From the NCBI GenBank assembly GCA_030411725.1, contig MU839827.1:2294001-2358000 (forward strand): a DNA stretch of 64,000 nt, given 5' to 3'. Below the pieces are notes generated by a model. It did no database searches. It saw only the letters and a list, made by a program, of their open reading frames with translations, and was not told where the DNA came from. Below are positions 33,527 to 44,463 of this stretch, in pieces. Both the position numbers and the translations under genes were made by a program. Each line of letters begins with the position of its first letter. Within the stretch, counting starts at the first letter, position 1. This DNA is from Echria macrotheca. Lineage: Eukaryota; Ascomycota; Sordariomycetes; Sordariales; Schizotheciaceae.

Positions 33527-34909
33527 CGAGGAAGAATGCGATCAAAACAAGGCAAAGCAGGGCCTCTCCCCGCCCGCGCAATTGATATCTGAAAAGGGAT
33601 GTCGGACAAATATGTCGAGCAGAAAAAAAGAAACTGCAACAGAGGTGCACGCACCGGTTCACGCGCCAGCAGAGGTGTCCTGTCCGGCGGGGGGGCTAGG
33701 AGCGCATTTCGTTGGTGAGGAGAAAGGAAGAAATCAACAAACATTCCTAGGGTACTGTGACTTAAGTTACCCGGGGCAATGGCCCAATGCGCTCCCTTCC
33801 CCGCACGGACCAGCCACCGAGCTGGCTCATTGGCTCGCTAGATCAGCGCCCGCAAGCGCAAGCGACAGAAACAAAACTCTGGACGACGCAATGTTTATTA
33901 TCCCATCCTGAGCTGTCGTTCTGGCTGATCCTGCCCGTCCCATCTGTTTGCAGCGTGCTATATGTGGGCAGTCGGCTCGAGTCCTGCGTTGAGCTGTCTG
34001 CACTGCTGCAACTTGCACATCCGTCATTTTGCTGCATTTCTATATTGGTTGACTGGACATGGTCTTGCAGAGTCGCGTCTGTCCGTCTGTTGTTCTGGAC
34101 AGTCCGATGCTTTGAGTTAGGTAGAGGTCTACGATTGCCAAGAACTCGAGGCCCCGAAATGGATTAATAGTAAACATTCCATTCATACAGTACCCCTTAT
34201 CCGACCCGAAGACGGGAAAAAGACTCGTACGTAACCTCTGGTATAGACTGGAATTTGTTCCTCATGTCTTCGCCAGACTGCTGATATTACTGAAAGACTT
34301 GAGGAGATTCGAAGATTCCTGTTGAAGCGTCTGTCTTATTATGTCCTCGCAACTCAAGACGCGTTACACAGCGGCACCCATCGCAAATGCTTGAGTTCCA
34401 TTTGCTGCTGCCTCCCCATGAATGCCTGCTCCACAAACCCTAACCCGTGTTTTGGCCGTCAAGGCCGTTTGGATCACCTGACTTCTGCCGGCCCGTGTGA
34501 CAGGCGTCATCGGTCACGGCTGCTTGCCAGAGAGCGGCAGCTGCACAGGGCAAGCTTGTGACGCTCGGGGTTCCCCTTTTCTGCACACGTATCAGTCGTC
34601 ATTGCCTGCGCATCCGCTGCCGCTTTAACTGTCATCTCGCGATCCAAGCAATTCAACCTGCCACTTCCCATCTCGCACAACCTCTTGATCTCTTGCTGCA
34701 TTACTGCCATTCTACAGGTGAGCGGACTCTTTTGACTCGAAACCCGCAATCCGAAGGGCTTTGTCTCGTCCGAGCATTCCAGCTCGAGCTCCACAACCCC
34801 GCTGCCTTGATCCACGCACGACTTGTCATCGGCATTTTGATCTTTTCCTGACGGTCGCACAGTTAGCTCTCCAAGCACAATTATCTATCGCTCGATCGAC
34901 CTCGAAACC
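33527..34909. promoter_or_regulatory. Divergent promoter region RFX / YOP1
   Basis: This 1.4-kb spacer lies between two divergent start codons. It holds no supported gene. A short telomere-like motif AAACCCTAACCC occurs near 34436. No perfect RFX X-box was found on reading. Confidence 0.45.
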
Positions 34910-35660
34910 ATGTCTTCTCCCCAGGACCGCGTCCAGCACTATATCGGACAGCTCGACAAGGAGGTAGGTAGCGTCGCAGCTTCGGATACGGGGCGTTCAC
35001 CGACTCGGTGCGCTGTTGCTGACTTGAACGATTAGCTCTCCAAGTACCCCGCCTTGAATAACCTCGAGAAGACGACTTCGGTCCCCAAGGCCTATGCCGT
35101 TATTGGCGTCGTTGCGCTGTACTTTTTCCTTATCGTCTTCAATCTCGGCGGCCAGCTCTTGACAAACGTGGCCGGATTCTTGATCCCTGCCTACTACTCG
35201 CTTGGAGCACTCTTCACCGCATCCAAGGAGGATGATACCCAGTGGCTGACCGTATGTTGTCCTACTTGATCTGCCCCTCTGCGAAGTTGCTGCTAACTTT
35301 CCTAGTACTGGGTCGTTTTCTCTCTGTTCACGTAGGTTTCGGCGATGGTTGATTGATTCGCCCGCGTGACCGCTGCTAACTATGGACTTTTAGCGTTATT
35401 GAGAGCCTTATCAGTGTTGTCTACTGGTTCCCTTTCTACTATACCTTCAAGTTCATCTTCCTTCTCTGGCTCTCTCTGCCCGTCTTCCGGTACGGTATCC
35501 CGCTCCAAGAGACTGCGTGAAGCTTGCTAAGATGTGTTTCAGCGGCGCCGATATCATCTTCCGATCGTTCCTCGCTCCCACCCTCGGCCGTTACTTCACG
35601 CACTCCGGCTCGACGGCCAGCGGTCTGCGCGCCAAGGCTGATTCTCTCCACACGGAGTAA
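34910..35660 (+). CDS. YOP1: YOP1/REEP5 (DP1/TB2/HVA22) ER membrane-shaping protein
   Basis: Five exons, 34910-34963, 35036-35251, 35306-35331, 35394-35489 and 35543-35660, encode 169 aa. The TB2/DP1/HVA22 domain is complete: hairpin one AYAVIGVVALYFFLIVFNLGGQLLTN with FLIPAYYSLGAL, then TQWLTYWVVFSLFTVIESL, hairpin two with YWFPFYYTFKFIFLLWLSLP, and the family-final FRGADIIFRSFLAPTLGRYF. YOP1 inserts membrane hairpins that curve the ER into tubules together with reticulons. Exon 3 is only 26 nt. The 18-codon first exon ends with QLDKE, and LSKYPALNNLE continues in phase 0. Confidence 0.96.
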
Positions 35661-36842
35661 ACGGTCTATCAACTGCAGAGCCTTGACAGGATCAATACAA
35701 GGCCTCACGGGTCTTCAGGAGGCCTGCTTGATATCGATGTTAAATGGCAAAGATGGAAATGCCCCATTCCCTCTGACGTTGAGATGACTTACGACTTGGA
35801 CTATGCAAATCGACGGCTGGTTGGAAACACGGTCAATGGGCAATACGGTATGATGGGTTTCTCAGGTACGGATTACTGTGAATAGCGCGGGCGGGGTGCG
35901 GGTTTCATTTTCTAAGGCTCGGTCAATTTCGTCATTATAGAGATGTGTTCGGACTCCTTTATGTTCAGGCAAGCTTGCCACCTCGGTTCTTGAAGTAGGC
36001 GACTGTCCTGCAGACTAGTTCTGCCGGGCCGAACCTTAGCATTAGGAACGCTGCTATTTTTTCTACGCCTGTCCATGTCACGGGCAGTGTCTTTCAGCCG
36101 ACCTTGGGCCGTGAATGAAGGGTGCCAATGTCTTCAGATGACTGACAGCGCCATTCGACTGATGGCTTCCCTAAGCGAGTCCATGGCCTCGCATAGAAGG
36201 ACCGCTGAAGGTGAGGTGTACCTGCTGGAAATGTGCTAGAAGAATAGAATGGACAGTGTATTTGGGCAACCCCATCTCCGGTGGGAGCGCTGTGAAGGTA
36301 GCTACTGCGGATAGGGACGCCGCCTGCCCTAGCAAGTCGCAGCACATGAGTTCTCGCTGGAAAGTATATAAGTAGGGGCCTTAGCTGATGCATATTTTCC
36401 GCCTGTTTTCTTCCGACGAATTTTCCGGACCGCAGTTCGATTAAACTGAACAGCAAGTATCTCGACCATTCAAGTACACCTGAGAGGCGTGGAAAGGATA
36501 CCAAGACGGCTTGTTCCGATACCCCAATAAGCCCCACGACCCGCAGCATTAGCGTTGGTTAGCAGTTAAAGTTAGCGTCCAGCCATCCGCGGCATGAAAC
36601 GTCCCGAGTCCGTGTTCCACAACGTAACCAACTTATTGGACCCCTCGATCGTCAGCTTCTCAATGAGATTATGACCCGACAGCATCGTCACCTCTGCGGC
36701 GAGCATTCGATTGCGAGCGCATTCCGGAACCGAAGAAGATTACGACGACAGTGAAGCGCGCGCTCAACACACGCCAGAGCTTCGCACCCCGCCAGCCTGG
36801 GCTTCCACACGGAACGCGGCCCCGCGGGGGCAGTCGATCACG
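35661..36842. other. Spacer between YOP1 and MID1
   Basis: No gene supported. It contains the YOP1 3' UTR and the MID1 upstream region. A minus-strand open frame at 36094-36549 shows no recognisable domain. The MID1 frame is open upstream of its ATG from about 36711 without another ATG. Confidence 0.4.
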
Positions 36843-38761
36843 ATGCAGCTCAGTCCTCTGCAGTCGCGGCTCGCCGCTTCTCTCATGGCGTCCTGTCTGC
36901 TGATTATTATCTACTTTACTCTCTTCTCCCCCCATTTCGCCATGGCTCTGGAGCTGCAGGAACCAGACCAAATAGTCACAGACGAACCCGACATCCCATC
37001 CTTTGACCGGTCCATCCTTGCGCGCGCGCCGGCGGGAGTAACGGCGCTGACGAACAACGAGGCCATGCCGATGAATGTTGTACCAGGGACGACTCAATTC
37101 TTCGTATTCACGGTGCTGCCGACGAGCAGTCGATCGCTAGAGCTGAGGAGTGAACACGATGGGCTACTGGCTCCCGGCGAAGAGGAGGCAGTGGTGGCCG
37201 TCGAACCGCCAGCGGGGGCACAACACAGGCCGCTGGCGAAAAGACAGAGTTCTCGGATGGTCTACATATCGGCCAACACTTGCGAGCAGCCAAGAGCTGT
37301 CAACGTCTCGACAACGGCGCAGAGTCCACCCCAATTAACTCTATATGTTTCGACGTCGCCGTCAAATCAGTCTCCGGGTCCTCTGCCGGGTCCTGTTCAA
37401 CGAGACGTTGATGATCAAGTCGCAATCGAGTTCGTCGAGGGAGCTGTCATGTACAATGTCACAACGACTGGTGACTTGTTCATGGGCGTCTCTGCGCCAG
37501 AAATACCGAGCGGGTTTGATGGAAGCTTTAATTTCCGGCTCGCGGCATCCACCGATGCCTACTTCTACACTTACAATGTCGAGGACGATGCGGACTTGAT
37601 TTGGGTCGACAGTGACTCGCAAGGGGCACTGCTGATCACACACAACTTGACCCAAAGCAGCGATCCAGTCATCGAGCAGAAGGTCATGAGCACACAGCCA
37701 TACGTCATGTTCGCGCAGAACAAGAACGACACATCTATCATCGGCCTGATGCATTCATTCTGCGGTCTCGAAAATCATGCTCAGATCGCCGCCACCAAAA
37801 ACGGGCAGTTTTCGGCCATGGTTTCGACCGGCATGACGAAAAGAGGACAGGGGAACTTACCGAAGCAACAGTTTTTCTTCACTGGTCTGAACTCTAGCTC
37901 GAGCTATCTTGGTATACTGGCGAGGGATGGAAACTTAACGAGCGGAAACGGCCAAATCGCAGGTGGCGGCCATGTCTTCAAGGCCACGAATTTCAGCACC
38001 AAGTCGGGTAAGTGACACTGGGCAGGCCGCCAGCCGTATCCCCTATGCTAATGGTTAACGCAGATCATGGAAACTGTGCTATTATTGTTGACCTCGAATT
38101 CTGTGACCAAGTTGCCTACTCGGTTCCTAGTAATCCCAACTTCGGCAATGCCACCAAGCTCGCCAAGTTTTACGACAATCTCGCGATCCAAGCCTACGAC
38201 AATTTTAACAAGTCGTTGGCACAGGTTCCCTGCGAGGCGGACTCGACACAGCGGTATTCGCTTGTCCGCAACTGCACGCACTGCGCTACTGCATACAAGG
38301 ACTGGCTCTGCTCTATTCTGATGCCGCGGTGCGAGGACTTTGATAACCCTGCTCCCTACCTCCACCCCCGAGCTATGGCCCAGCCTTTCCCGAACGGAGA
38401 TACGCTGGATGAAGCGACTCGCGCGCAGTTTCCCCTGGCCGACACGCGCGCCTTCAGACAGAGCCGTGTGTCCCAAATCGACGACATTATCAAGCCAGGC
38501 CCTTACAAGGAGCTCCTCCCGTGCGAGGACCTCTGCTACAACATAATCCAGAGCTGTCCGGCCAGTTTCAATTTCGGCTGTCCGCGACCTGGTGTGGTTG
38601 GATTCAACTCGAGCTACGCACGGCGCGATCCTTCGGGACTTCTTACGTGCAATTATCCCGGCTCAGCTCACTTGGAATCCGGAGCGAGAAGGGCGATCTC
38701 TTCCTCACCATGGGCGGCGGTGGGCTTTGTACTTGGCGCTGTGATTGTTCTGTTGATCTAG
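36843..38761 (+). CDS. MID1: Stretch-activated calcium channel subunit MID1
   Basis: Two exons, 36843-38007 and 38064-38761, encode 620 aa. An N-terminal hydrophobic signal segment (LMASCLLIIIYFTLFSPHFAMA) precedes an extracellular region with many N-glycosylation sequons (NVS, NVT, NLT, NDT, NAT, NCT, NSS). The C-terminal half is Cys-rich (CAIIVDLEFCDQVAYSVPSN, CTHCATAYKDWLCSILMPRC, PCEDLCYNIIQSCPASFNFGCP), the diagnostic MID1 region. A final hydrophobic stretch, GFVLGAVIVLLI, after SGARRAIS fits a membrane or GPI-type tail. MID1 pairs with the pore subunit CCH1 in calcium entry during mating, ER and cell-wall stress. The start at 36843 is the first ATG of the frame. Confidence 0.93.
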
Positions 38762-39075
38762 TGGGCAGGACAGATGTAAATCGCTGGACGACGGCCGGCT
38801 GGCTGGCTGGCAGTTGCGGTCGCTCGGCTTTGATTAGTGTGCATTTCTCAGGGTGTTATGGTTGTACGGACAGGCCGGGGTTCTCGGATAGCGACTGGCG
38901 TTTGACGGATTGCTTCGGATTTGGGTGTGTGCGGAAAAGCGCATTAGGATTGACGCACAACGGGAAGCATAGGCGGGTGTATCTCTATTTGTACAGTAAA
39001 CAGTCCATGGTGCATGGGTTTACTTTTAGACAGAAGTAATGGGTAAACATGAACGGTATATCCAACCACGACCGT
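38762..39075. other. Convergent 3' region MID1 / small mitochondrial protein gene
   Basis: Only untranslated 3' ends are expected. No gene or structured element seen. Confidence 0.4.
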
Positions 39076-39588
39076 CTAAAACGGCCACCATCCTTTCTTA
39101 ACGGGCTTGGGTTCCACTGGGGTCTGTTCTTTTTCCTTTGCTGCGGCAGCTCGTTGCAGAGCTTCTACTTGAGCCTCAAGCTGTGCTATATCTGCTGTGT
39201 TTTGGATGAGTACGGGTTTTCTTTCGCAAAGGGGTAACAGAGCACATACATTGCCGGTCAGCTTTGATCTCATCCTGCTCGAGTTTGAGCCAGCCCCAGT
39301 AGACGAACTGGTAGGTGAGGATGGCTAGGAGGGCGCATTTGGCCACAGGCCGGGTGAAGGTTTTGTAAAAGTCTCCCTACGCGTAGACTTTTTAGAATGT
39401 GCTGCTGAAGATATGGGGGAGGGGTGGGGTAAAATAATTACTGTTGCGGACTGTGGCTTTTGTGATGCGTATCGTCTTGATTGTTGGAGGAGTTGTCTAC
39501 TCCTGTGTGGAACGGAGACTGAGGAGGACGAGAGGGAAGGTCGGGCGACGAGGATGCTCCTTGAGAGGGGGGTTATTCTGGATGTCAT
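39076..39588 (-). CDS. Small mitochondrial single-span membrane protein with coiled coil
   Basis: Three exons, 39588-39442, 39376-39250 and 39194-39076, encode 130 aa. The N-terminus is Ser/Arg-rich without acidic residues (MTSRITPLSRSILVARPSL to RRYASQ), a classic mitochondrial presequence. One membrane span (CALLAILTYQFVYWGW) follows, then a short coiled coil (KLEQDEIKADRQSDIAQLEAQVEALQRAAAAKEKE) and a basic end VKKGWWPF. This layout resembles small inner-membrane assembly factors such as the yeast INA complex proteins, but I do not recognise the family with certainty. It is divergent from RAMP4 over 579 bp. Confidence 0.75.
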
Positions 39589-40167
39589 GGTTTCTTTGCC
39601 GGTCTCCCCGCCAAAGAATCACGCCTAAGTATAATTGGCGATCGTGGGCGTTCCGCTGTTGTTTCGCAGATTCGATTCAGTTCAGTGAATGCCGTATCTT
39701 ATTACACGCGGTCGATGAGAGCTCACAGTGACATGCAGTCAACTCAAAAGCGGCTCGATACCAGAAAGGTGGAGTCGCCAAGAAAGATTCAGTCCAGAGC
39801 GCTGGGGAGAAGTTTGGTCAATGCTGATTGGCCGACCCCAGAGCTGCTGCTCCCTGCAGCAATCACCCCCCTGCAGCCACGGCCCGTCCGGTGGGCATCT
39901 CCAACGACACATGGCCAAAAGTCCACCGAGTCCACCCCCCATAAGCTTCAACACAAGTGCAATCTGTCCCGAAAACCGCACCAACTCGCGGCTTTCTTCT
40001 GCACCTCCCCCTTTTTATAGCTGTGCGCTCCCTTCCGGGTAGTCTCCTCTCGACTTTTACGATTTATTACCTACCCGTCTTAATTGCACCACCGGTTGTC
40101 GCCGTCGCCGCATCCCTCCCTAGCTTACCCACCGAGATCCTACATCCTCATCCTCTCCTCTTTCACA
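39589..40167. promoter_or_regulatory. Divergent promoter region mitochondrial protein / RAMP4
   Basis: This 579-bp spacer between two divergent starts has a C-rich patch at about 39860-39900 and TTTTTATAG near 40011-40020, some 150 bp before the RAMP4 ATG. No gene supported. Confidence 0.4.
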
Positions 40168-40555
40168 ATGGTACGTCCCCCGTCTCCGTTATGCCGTAGC
40201 GGGCATTTTTTCGGGAGGAAAAGACAACCAAGGCCAGCCAGTGCAAGGAAGGGGAAGGCTAACACGAATGTGATGGGGGGAATTACAGGCGCAAACACCG
40301 CAGCAACGACGGGCCAACGCCAAGTTCGCAAAGGACAACGAGGCGCGCATGGGCAAGTCGGAGGACCAGCTCAAGAAGCGGACAAAGGACGCGCCCAAGT
40401 CGCCCATTTCCCCCATATGGCTCGGTAAAGTCTCTTCTTACCAACGCCTACTCTCCAGCGCTAACCTTTCCCCCCCAAAAATAGCTGTCCTCGCGTTCAT
40501 CGTCTTCGGTGGCCTCTTCGTCGAGGTCCTCTCCCGCTTCTTCCTCGGCCGATGA
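40168..40555 (+). CDS. RAMP4/SERP1/YSY6 family stress-associated ER protein
   Basis: Three exons: 40168-40170 (the ATG alone), 40289-40424 and 40485-40555, giving 69 aa. MAQTPQQRRANAKFAKDNEARMG is the typical basic cytosolic part, and SPIWLAVLAFIVFGGLFVEVLSRFF the single C-terminal membrane anchor. RAMP4 proteins are tail-anchored, associate with the Sec61 translocon and stabilise nascent membrane proteins under ER stress. The donor GTACGT follows the start codon directly. Such tail-anchored proteins are clients of the GET pathway, whose GET4 gene lies about 8 kb downstream; that link is biological, not operonic. Confidence 0.93.
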
Positions 40556-41069
40556 TTTTTTACTGGAAAAAAACCTGTCAAAGTCAGGATGGGATGGGAT
40601 GGATGGGACATACCGATCGTATGACGAGACGACTACCTTAAACGGGAGAGAGAAACAGAAAAAGAAAAAAAAGGGAGAAAAACAAGAAAAGGGGGAGGGA
40701 CACTGGAGGTGCTCACTGTGTGCCCAACCCCCCGTTGGTGATTCGGTTATCTAAAAGCGAGAGTTTTATACCTGGCTTTTTTATACAGCCTGCTGCTTCA
40801 TTTACAGGCACCAGAGGGAGTTTGTGGGATACGCACACATTTCGCAGGGGGGCTTGTAACACCCGGAATTTTCCAAACGTGCGAGAGGGATTTGGTTGCT
40901 GCGCGGTCTCAGAGGAAATTGATGGAGGGCATGGGATGGATGTTGGTGCCTTGGCGATTTATATATTATCTGTGTACACTTTCTAATTTTCTGGGCGGGG
41001 AACAAAAAACATTCAGTCCATCCGCGGTGTGGGCGTGCATGGTGGGAGTGGTATAATCCATTTCGATGA
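40556..41069. other. Convergent 3' region RAMP4 / SMAP-domain gene
   Basis: A purine-rich run (40640-40705, AGAAAAAG repeats) lies just after the RAMP4 stop. No gene supported. Confidence 0.4.
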
Positions 41070-42179
41070 TCAAAAGGCTCCTAGTCCCTTCCGTTTCCCG
41101 CCTGCGTCAAACTTCATCCGCACGCCCGCATTGAACTGCTGTTCCAAGTCCTGGGATGCCTTGTTGATATCAACCCTGGGTCGTGTGCCGCCGCTCGCCT
41201 CCCCCTTTGCTACGGCTCCTGGACCGGCGGCGGCAGCACTGGCCTTCTTGCCTCCCAAAAGCCTCATGAACTTGTCCTGACGCTTGGCGCCGCCCTCGAG
41301 CACCTGGACATTCCACCGCTCCTTGAGATCCTCTGTCGATGCGGCCGTGGGAGGAGTTGGATTTGACTCCTCGGTGTCTTGGGTTTCCGTCTTTCGGTCC
41401 TCCTTCTCCCGCTTCTTCTTCTTGTCCTTGGATTTCTTTTCGCTAACGGGTGCCTCCTGCTGCTGGTCCTGCTTCTGGTCCTGCTGCTGGTCCTGCTCGA
41501 TGGCGTGCTGTTTCTCCTTCTTCTTCTTCTTTTTGTCGGCCTTGCGCTTAGCTTTGACATCTTCATCCGCCGAGTCGTTGTCGTCTTCACCGGCTGGAGC
41601 GGCCTCCTTCACCTCCTTGTCGGCTTTGCTCGATTTCTTCTTTTTGTCAGATTTGCTGGCCTTTTCGACTTCTGATTCCTCCTGTTCCGGCGCAAAGATT
41701 TTGTCGCTCTGGTCCTTCTCCTCCTGATCTTCTTCCTCCGCTAGCTGTTCCTCGGGCTCCTGTTCTTTGGATTTCTTCTTGTGCTTCTTCTCCTTCTTCT
41801 CCTTCTTCTCTTTCTTATCCTTCCTACCCTTCTTTTCCTTCTTGCCCTCCTTCTCGTCCTCCTTACCCTCCTGCATCTCCACCTCAGCTACTACATCCGA
41901 CTTGTCAGAAGACTTGTCATGCTTCGCTTTCTTTTTCTTCTTCTCAAGCGACTCCGTCTCTTCCCCCTCTTCTCGCTCCACGCCAGTTGAGATACCAGTC
42001 TCAGCCGGGGCCCCAGCATCCCTCTTCCGCTTCTTGATCTTCTTATCCTTCGTCACAGCTGGCGAAGCTTCTGCTGCTGCGGTCTCATCCGAGACAGCCA
42101 CTTCCGATTTAGACTTCTTCTTCGCCGGGGCGCTGGCATGTGAGCCGATAACTGCCAATTCGGACTTGCGTTTGCCCAT
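41070..42179 (-). CDS. Lys/Glu-rich nuclear protein with C-terminal SMAP-like domain
   Basis: Single exon of 369 aa from the ATG at 42179 (MGKRKSELAVIG). Most of the protein is extremely charged, with KKEKKEKK and KKKKKEK runs alternating with acidic and Gln-rich patches (QDQQQDQKQDQQQ). The C-terminal 90 residues form the ordered part: RWNVQVLEGGAKRQDKFMRLLGGKK to FNAGVRMKFDAGGKRKGLGAF, which resembles the small acidic protein (SMAP) domain. Related fungal proteins are nuclear or nucleolar and poorly characterised. A telobox-like AAACCCTAACCC lies 260 bp upstream, which would suit a ribosome-biogenesis gene, but this is inference. Confidence 0.78.
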   Translation of the reverse strand: MGKRKSELAVIGSHASAPAKKKSKSEVAVSDETAAAEASPAVTKDKKIKKRKRDAGAPAETGISTGVEREEGEETESLEKKKKKAKHDKSSDKSDVVAEVEMQEGKEDEKEGKKEKKGRKDKKEKKEKKEKKHKKKSKEQEPEEQLAEEEDQEEKDQSDKIFAPEQEESEVEKASKSDKKKKSSKADKEVKEAAPAGEDDNDSADEDVKAKRKADKKKKKKEKQHAIEQDQQQDQKQDQQQEAPVSEKKSKDKKKKREKEDRKTETQDTEESNPTPPTAASTEDLKERWNVQVLEGGAKRQDKFMRLLGGKKASAAAAGPGAVAKGEASGGTRPRVDINKASQDLEQQFNAGVRMKFDAGGKRKGLGAF

Positions 42180-42771
42180 AGTGGCCAAATCTATTGTGGT
42201 GTGCTGATGAAGATGAAGTGAGAGGAACTTTGGAAAAAGAAATTAAGAAATGTGTGGATTCACACTTTGATATTTTCTGGCTGGTCCGGTAAACCTGGTT
42301 GGTAAGGGCCTTTGAAACCCCAAAGTCAATTGATGAAGAGTTGGTTGTTGCGAGATATGGTTTGAGGAGACAGGTTTATGGTGCAACCAGCAAAGTTTGT
42401 GAGTGCAGGACTATTTATCCCACGGCGTCTCGCTAGCTAAACCCTAACCCTAGTATACACCCCGTGGGTCACTCGAGGCAAGGACGGTATGTACCAGGCC
42501 GAGTCGAAGAGATCGCGTTCTGTACTGTCCTGGGTGATGTGAAATGACTAATGTTGGGATAATATAGGTGATATAGGTGAATGGTTCACAAACCATGGCA
42601 ACGGGACAAGGTTGGGTTATCGACGAACGCGAGTCCATTACGTTTTATTCTACTCAGCAGCAGACGACTTGACTGCTGGGCCTATTAAGAACTGGGTATC
42701 AGAACCAAATAAAAAAGAACGCCCTTATAGTATAGACTTTGGACGCACCTCCGTCTGCTCTGCTCAAACAT
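42180..42771. other. Spacer between SNRNP27 3' end and SMAP-gene promoter
   Basis: No gene supported. It contains AAACCCTAACCC near 42439-42450 (two telomere-type units) and a small duplication ATATAGGTGATATAGGTGA at about 42564-42583. Confidence 0.45.
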
Positions 42772-43611
42772 CTATCTAGTAGGGCTGAGCGGCCTGTTGA
42801 AGCCACCGACCCGGTTCATGTACTGTCTGTACTCGGTTTTCTTCTCCTTACTGACCGCACCCACGTTGTTGCCCAATACCTTCTGACCCTTGGTAGACCC
42901 AAACCCACCAAAGCCCAACATGGCCTGCATAGCGTCCATGCCGTCGTCCTCAATCACGAGGTCATCGGCATCATCCTGGTCCATCGGGTCTGCATCGAAA
43001 CGACCCCTAGGCTGTTCTTGCTCGACATGCTGCTTAGGTTTGTCTTCGGACTCGTGCTGATCGTCTTGCTGTCGTTGCTCGAGACTGTGGCTGCCCTCTC
43101 GACTACCCTGCCCCTTGACCTTGAAAGACACCGGCCCAGCAGGTGCAGTGGGAGTTTCAGGCTTGGATCTGGTTGGAAGTTTGGCGTCGAATTCCGCATT
43201 GTCTCGTCGTGGGCTGGCGGACCGACGGTGAGACATGGAACGGCGGCGGTCGCGTCCCTTCTCCCTCTCTGTCTTATCTTCCCGCTCTCGGCGAATATCT
43301 CTCCCTTCATCCCGACGGCGTGGTGCCCTGTCCTCCCGGCCATCTCGAGCGCGCTCTTCGCGCTTTTCGTAGGCTCGGCGTTCCCGTCGGTCTCGGGAAC
43401 GTGAGCGATGTCTCCGGCTGTCCCTATCTCGGTCTCTTTCGCGACCTAGGTCTCGGTCTCGGTTGTCCTCGCCGTCGCGGTTTCTGCGGTAGTCGCGGTC
43501 ATGATCGCGGGGACGATCTCGCTCATGGCCGCCTCGACCATATCGTCCACGTCGAGAGTCATCGTAAGATCTGTCTCCGTCCCGGCGAGGTCTGCCTGAC
43601 CGATCAGCCAT
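42772..43611 (-). CDS. SNRNP27: U4/U6.U5 tri-snRNP 27-kDa protein (SNRNP27)
   Basis: Single exon of 279 aa starting MADRSGRPRRDGDRSYDD. The N-terminal 150 residues are an RD/RS/RE-rich domain. The last 65 residues are the conserved SNRNP27 domain: DDGMDAMQAMLGFGGFGSTKGQKV to EYRQYMNRVGGFNRPLSP. In other organisms it joins the spliceosome with the tri-snRNP and near the pre-B/B transition, contacting the U6 ACAGAGA/5' splice site region; conserved residues here affect splice-site choice in worms. It shares a divergent promoter with the UBA/UIM gene. The upstream frame extends beyond 43611 without another good ATG. Confidence 0.93.
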   Translation of the reverse strand: MADRSGRPRRDGDRSYDDSRRGRYGRGGHERDRPRDHDRDYRRNRDGEDNRDRDLGRERDRDRDSRRHRSRSRDRRERRAYEKREERARDGREDRAPRRRDEGRDIRREREDKTEREKGRDRRRSMSHRRSASPRRDNAEFDAKLPTRSKPETPTAPAGPVSFKVKGQGSREGSHSLEQRQQDDQHESEDKPKQHVEQEQPRGRFDADPMDQDDADDLVIEDDGMDAMQAMLGFGGFGSTKGQKVLGNNVGAVSKEKKTEYRQYMNRVGGFNRPLSPTR

Positions 43612-44463
43612 GCTGCTACTAGTTGGTGAAATGTGTGGAGGGACGGACGAGAACGGTTCGGTCTTCGTTAAGTATTTGTTGGGTGTTTTGTTGAAGCAAC
43701 CACAAACAGCTGTGATGCAGCAAGATAATTGTCTGGCAAAGTGTCTTGCAGCAGTTATGCCAATGCGGGCGGGCCTCTGCTGGCAGGCAGAGACCAACCC
43801 CTCACCGCCCTGGCCTGTCACGCTTGGCGTCCCACAGCAGGTGGCTGACAGCGCCACTTGCCTGCCTTCCCGCGACCAACCTGACAAACTCGGGAGGTAT
43901 TGTACTTGTACAAGTATTTTACCCAAAACAACTGATCCTCAAAATTCTCAAATACAGAATACCTGTTGAACAGGGCTGTTTCTGTAAAATAAACACCACA
44001 GAATTTGACCCAGTATTATGACTTTGCACATGTGTCAGCCCCAAGTGAAGCCAAAATGGGGAGCCCATTCGGTCGGGGTACATATGGATGTACCTTTGTA
44101 CTCAAGAGTGCAGTTGGAGAAAAGACGACGGGAAGTTTGTGGCGCGTGCGTCATCAGCTCCCCGGTCGTGCTGGTTAAACCCGGCAACTGCAAGAGAGCT
44201 GAATCGCCTGAAGCAAAGCACCTGCTGCAAAAGCGAGAGCTCACCACCACGTCCCGTGCCGCGACTGCTTTGTGCGCGGCGAACTATCTTCTTTTCTTTG
44301 GTGTTCCCCTTGGCGACAGAACCGCTGCTTGTGATAGCGTTTTCTATGCTGCAAGCTAGGCGAGGTCCTGCGCCGGAGATCTCCACCCTTGGGCGTCGAT
44401 GGCATCGTGAGCCTGCCGACTGCTGTCAACCGCCGCCCATCCCGAGCACCACTAGCCGTCGCC
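43612..44463. promoter_or_regulatory. Divergent promoter region SNRNP27 / UBA-UIM gene
   Basis: An 852-bp spacer between two divergent starts. It includes a perfect 14-bp palindrome TACTTGTACAAGTA (43903-43916). No gene supported. Confidence 0.5.

Noticed and set aside
36094..36549. 151-codon minus-strand frame between YOP1 and MID1
   Set aside because: No domain and poor codon pattern; lies in expected UTR/promoter sequence.
42597..42610. CCATGGCAAC as an RFX X-box
   Set aside because: Only one half of the imperfect palindrome is present; the other half (GTTGCC) is missing.
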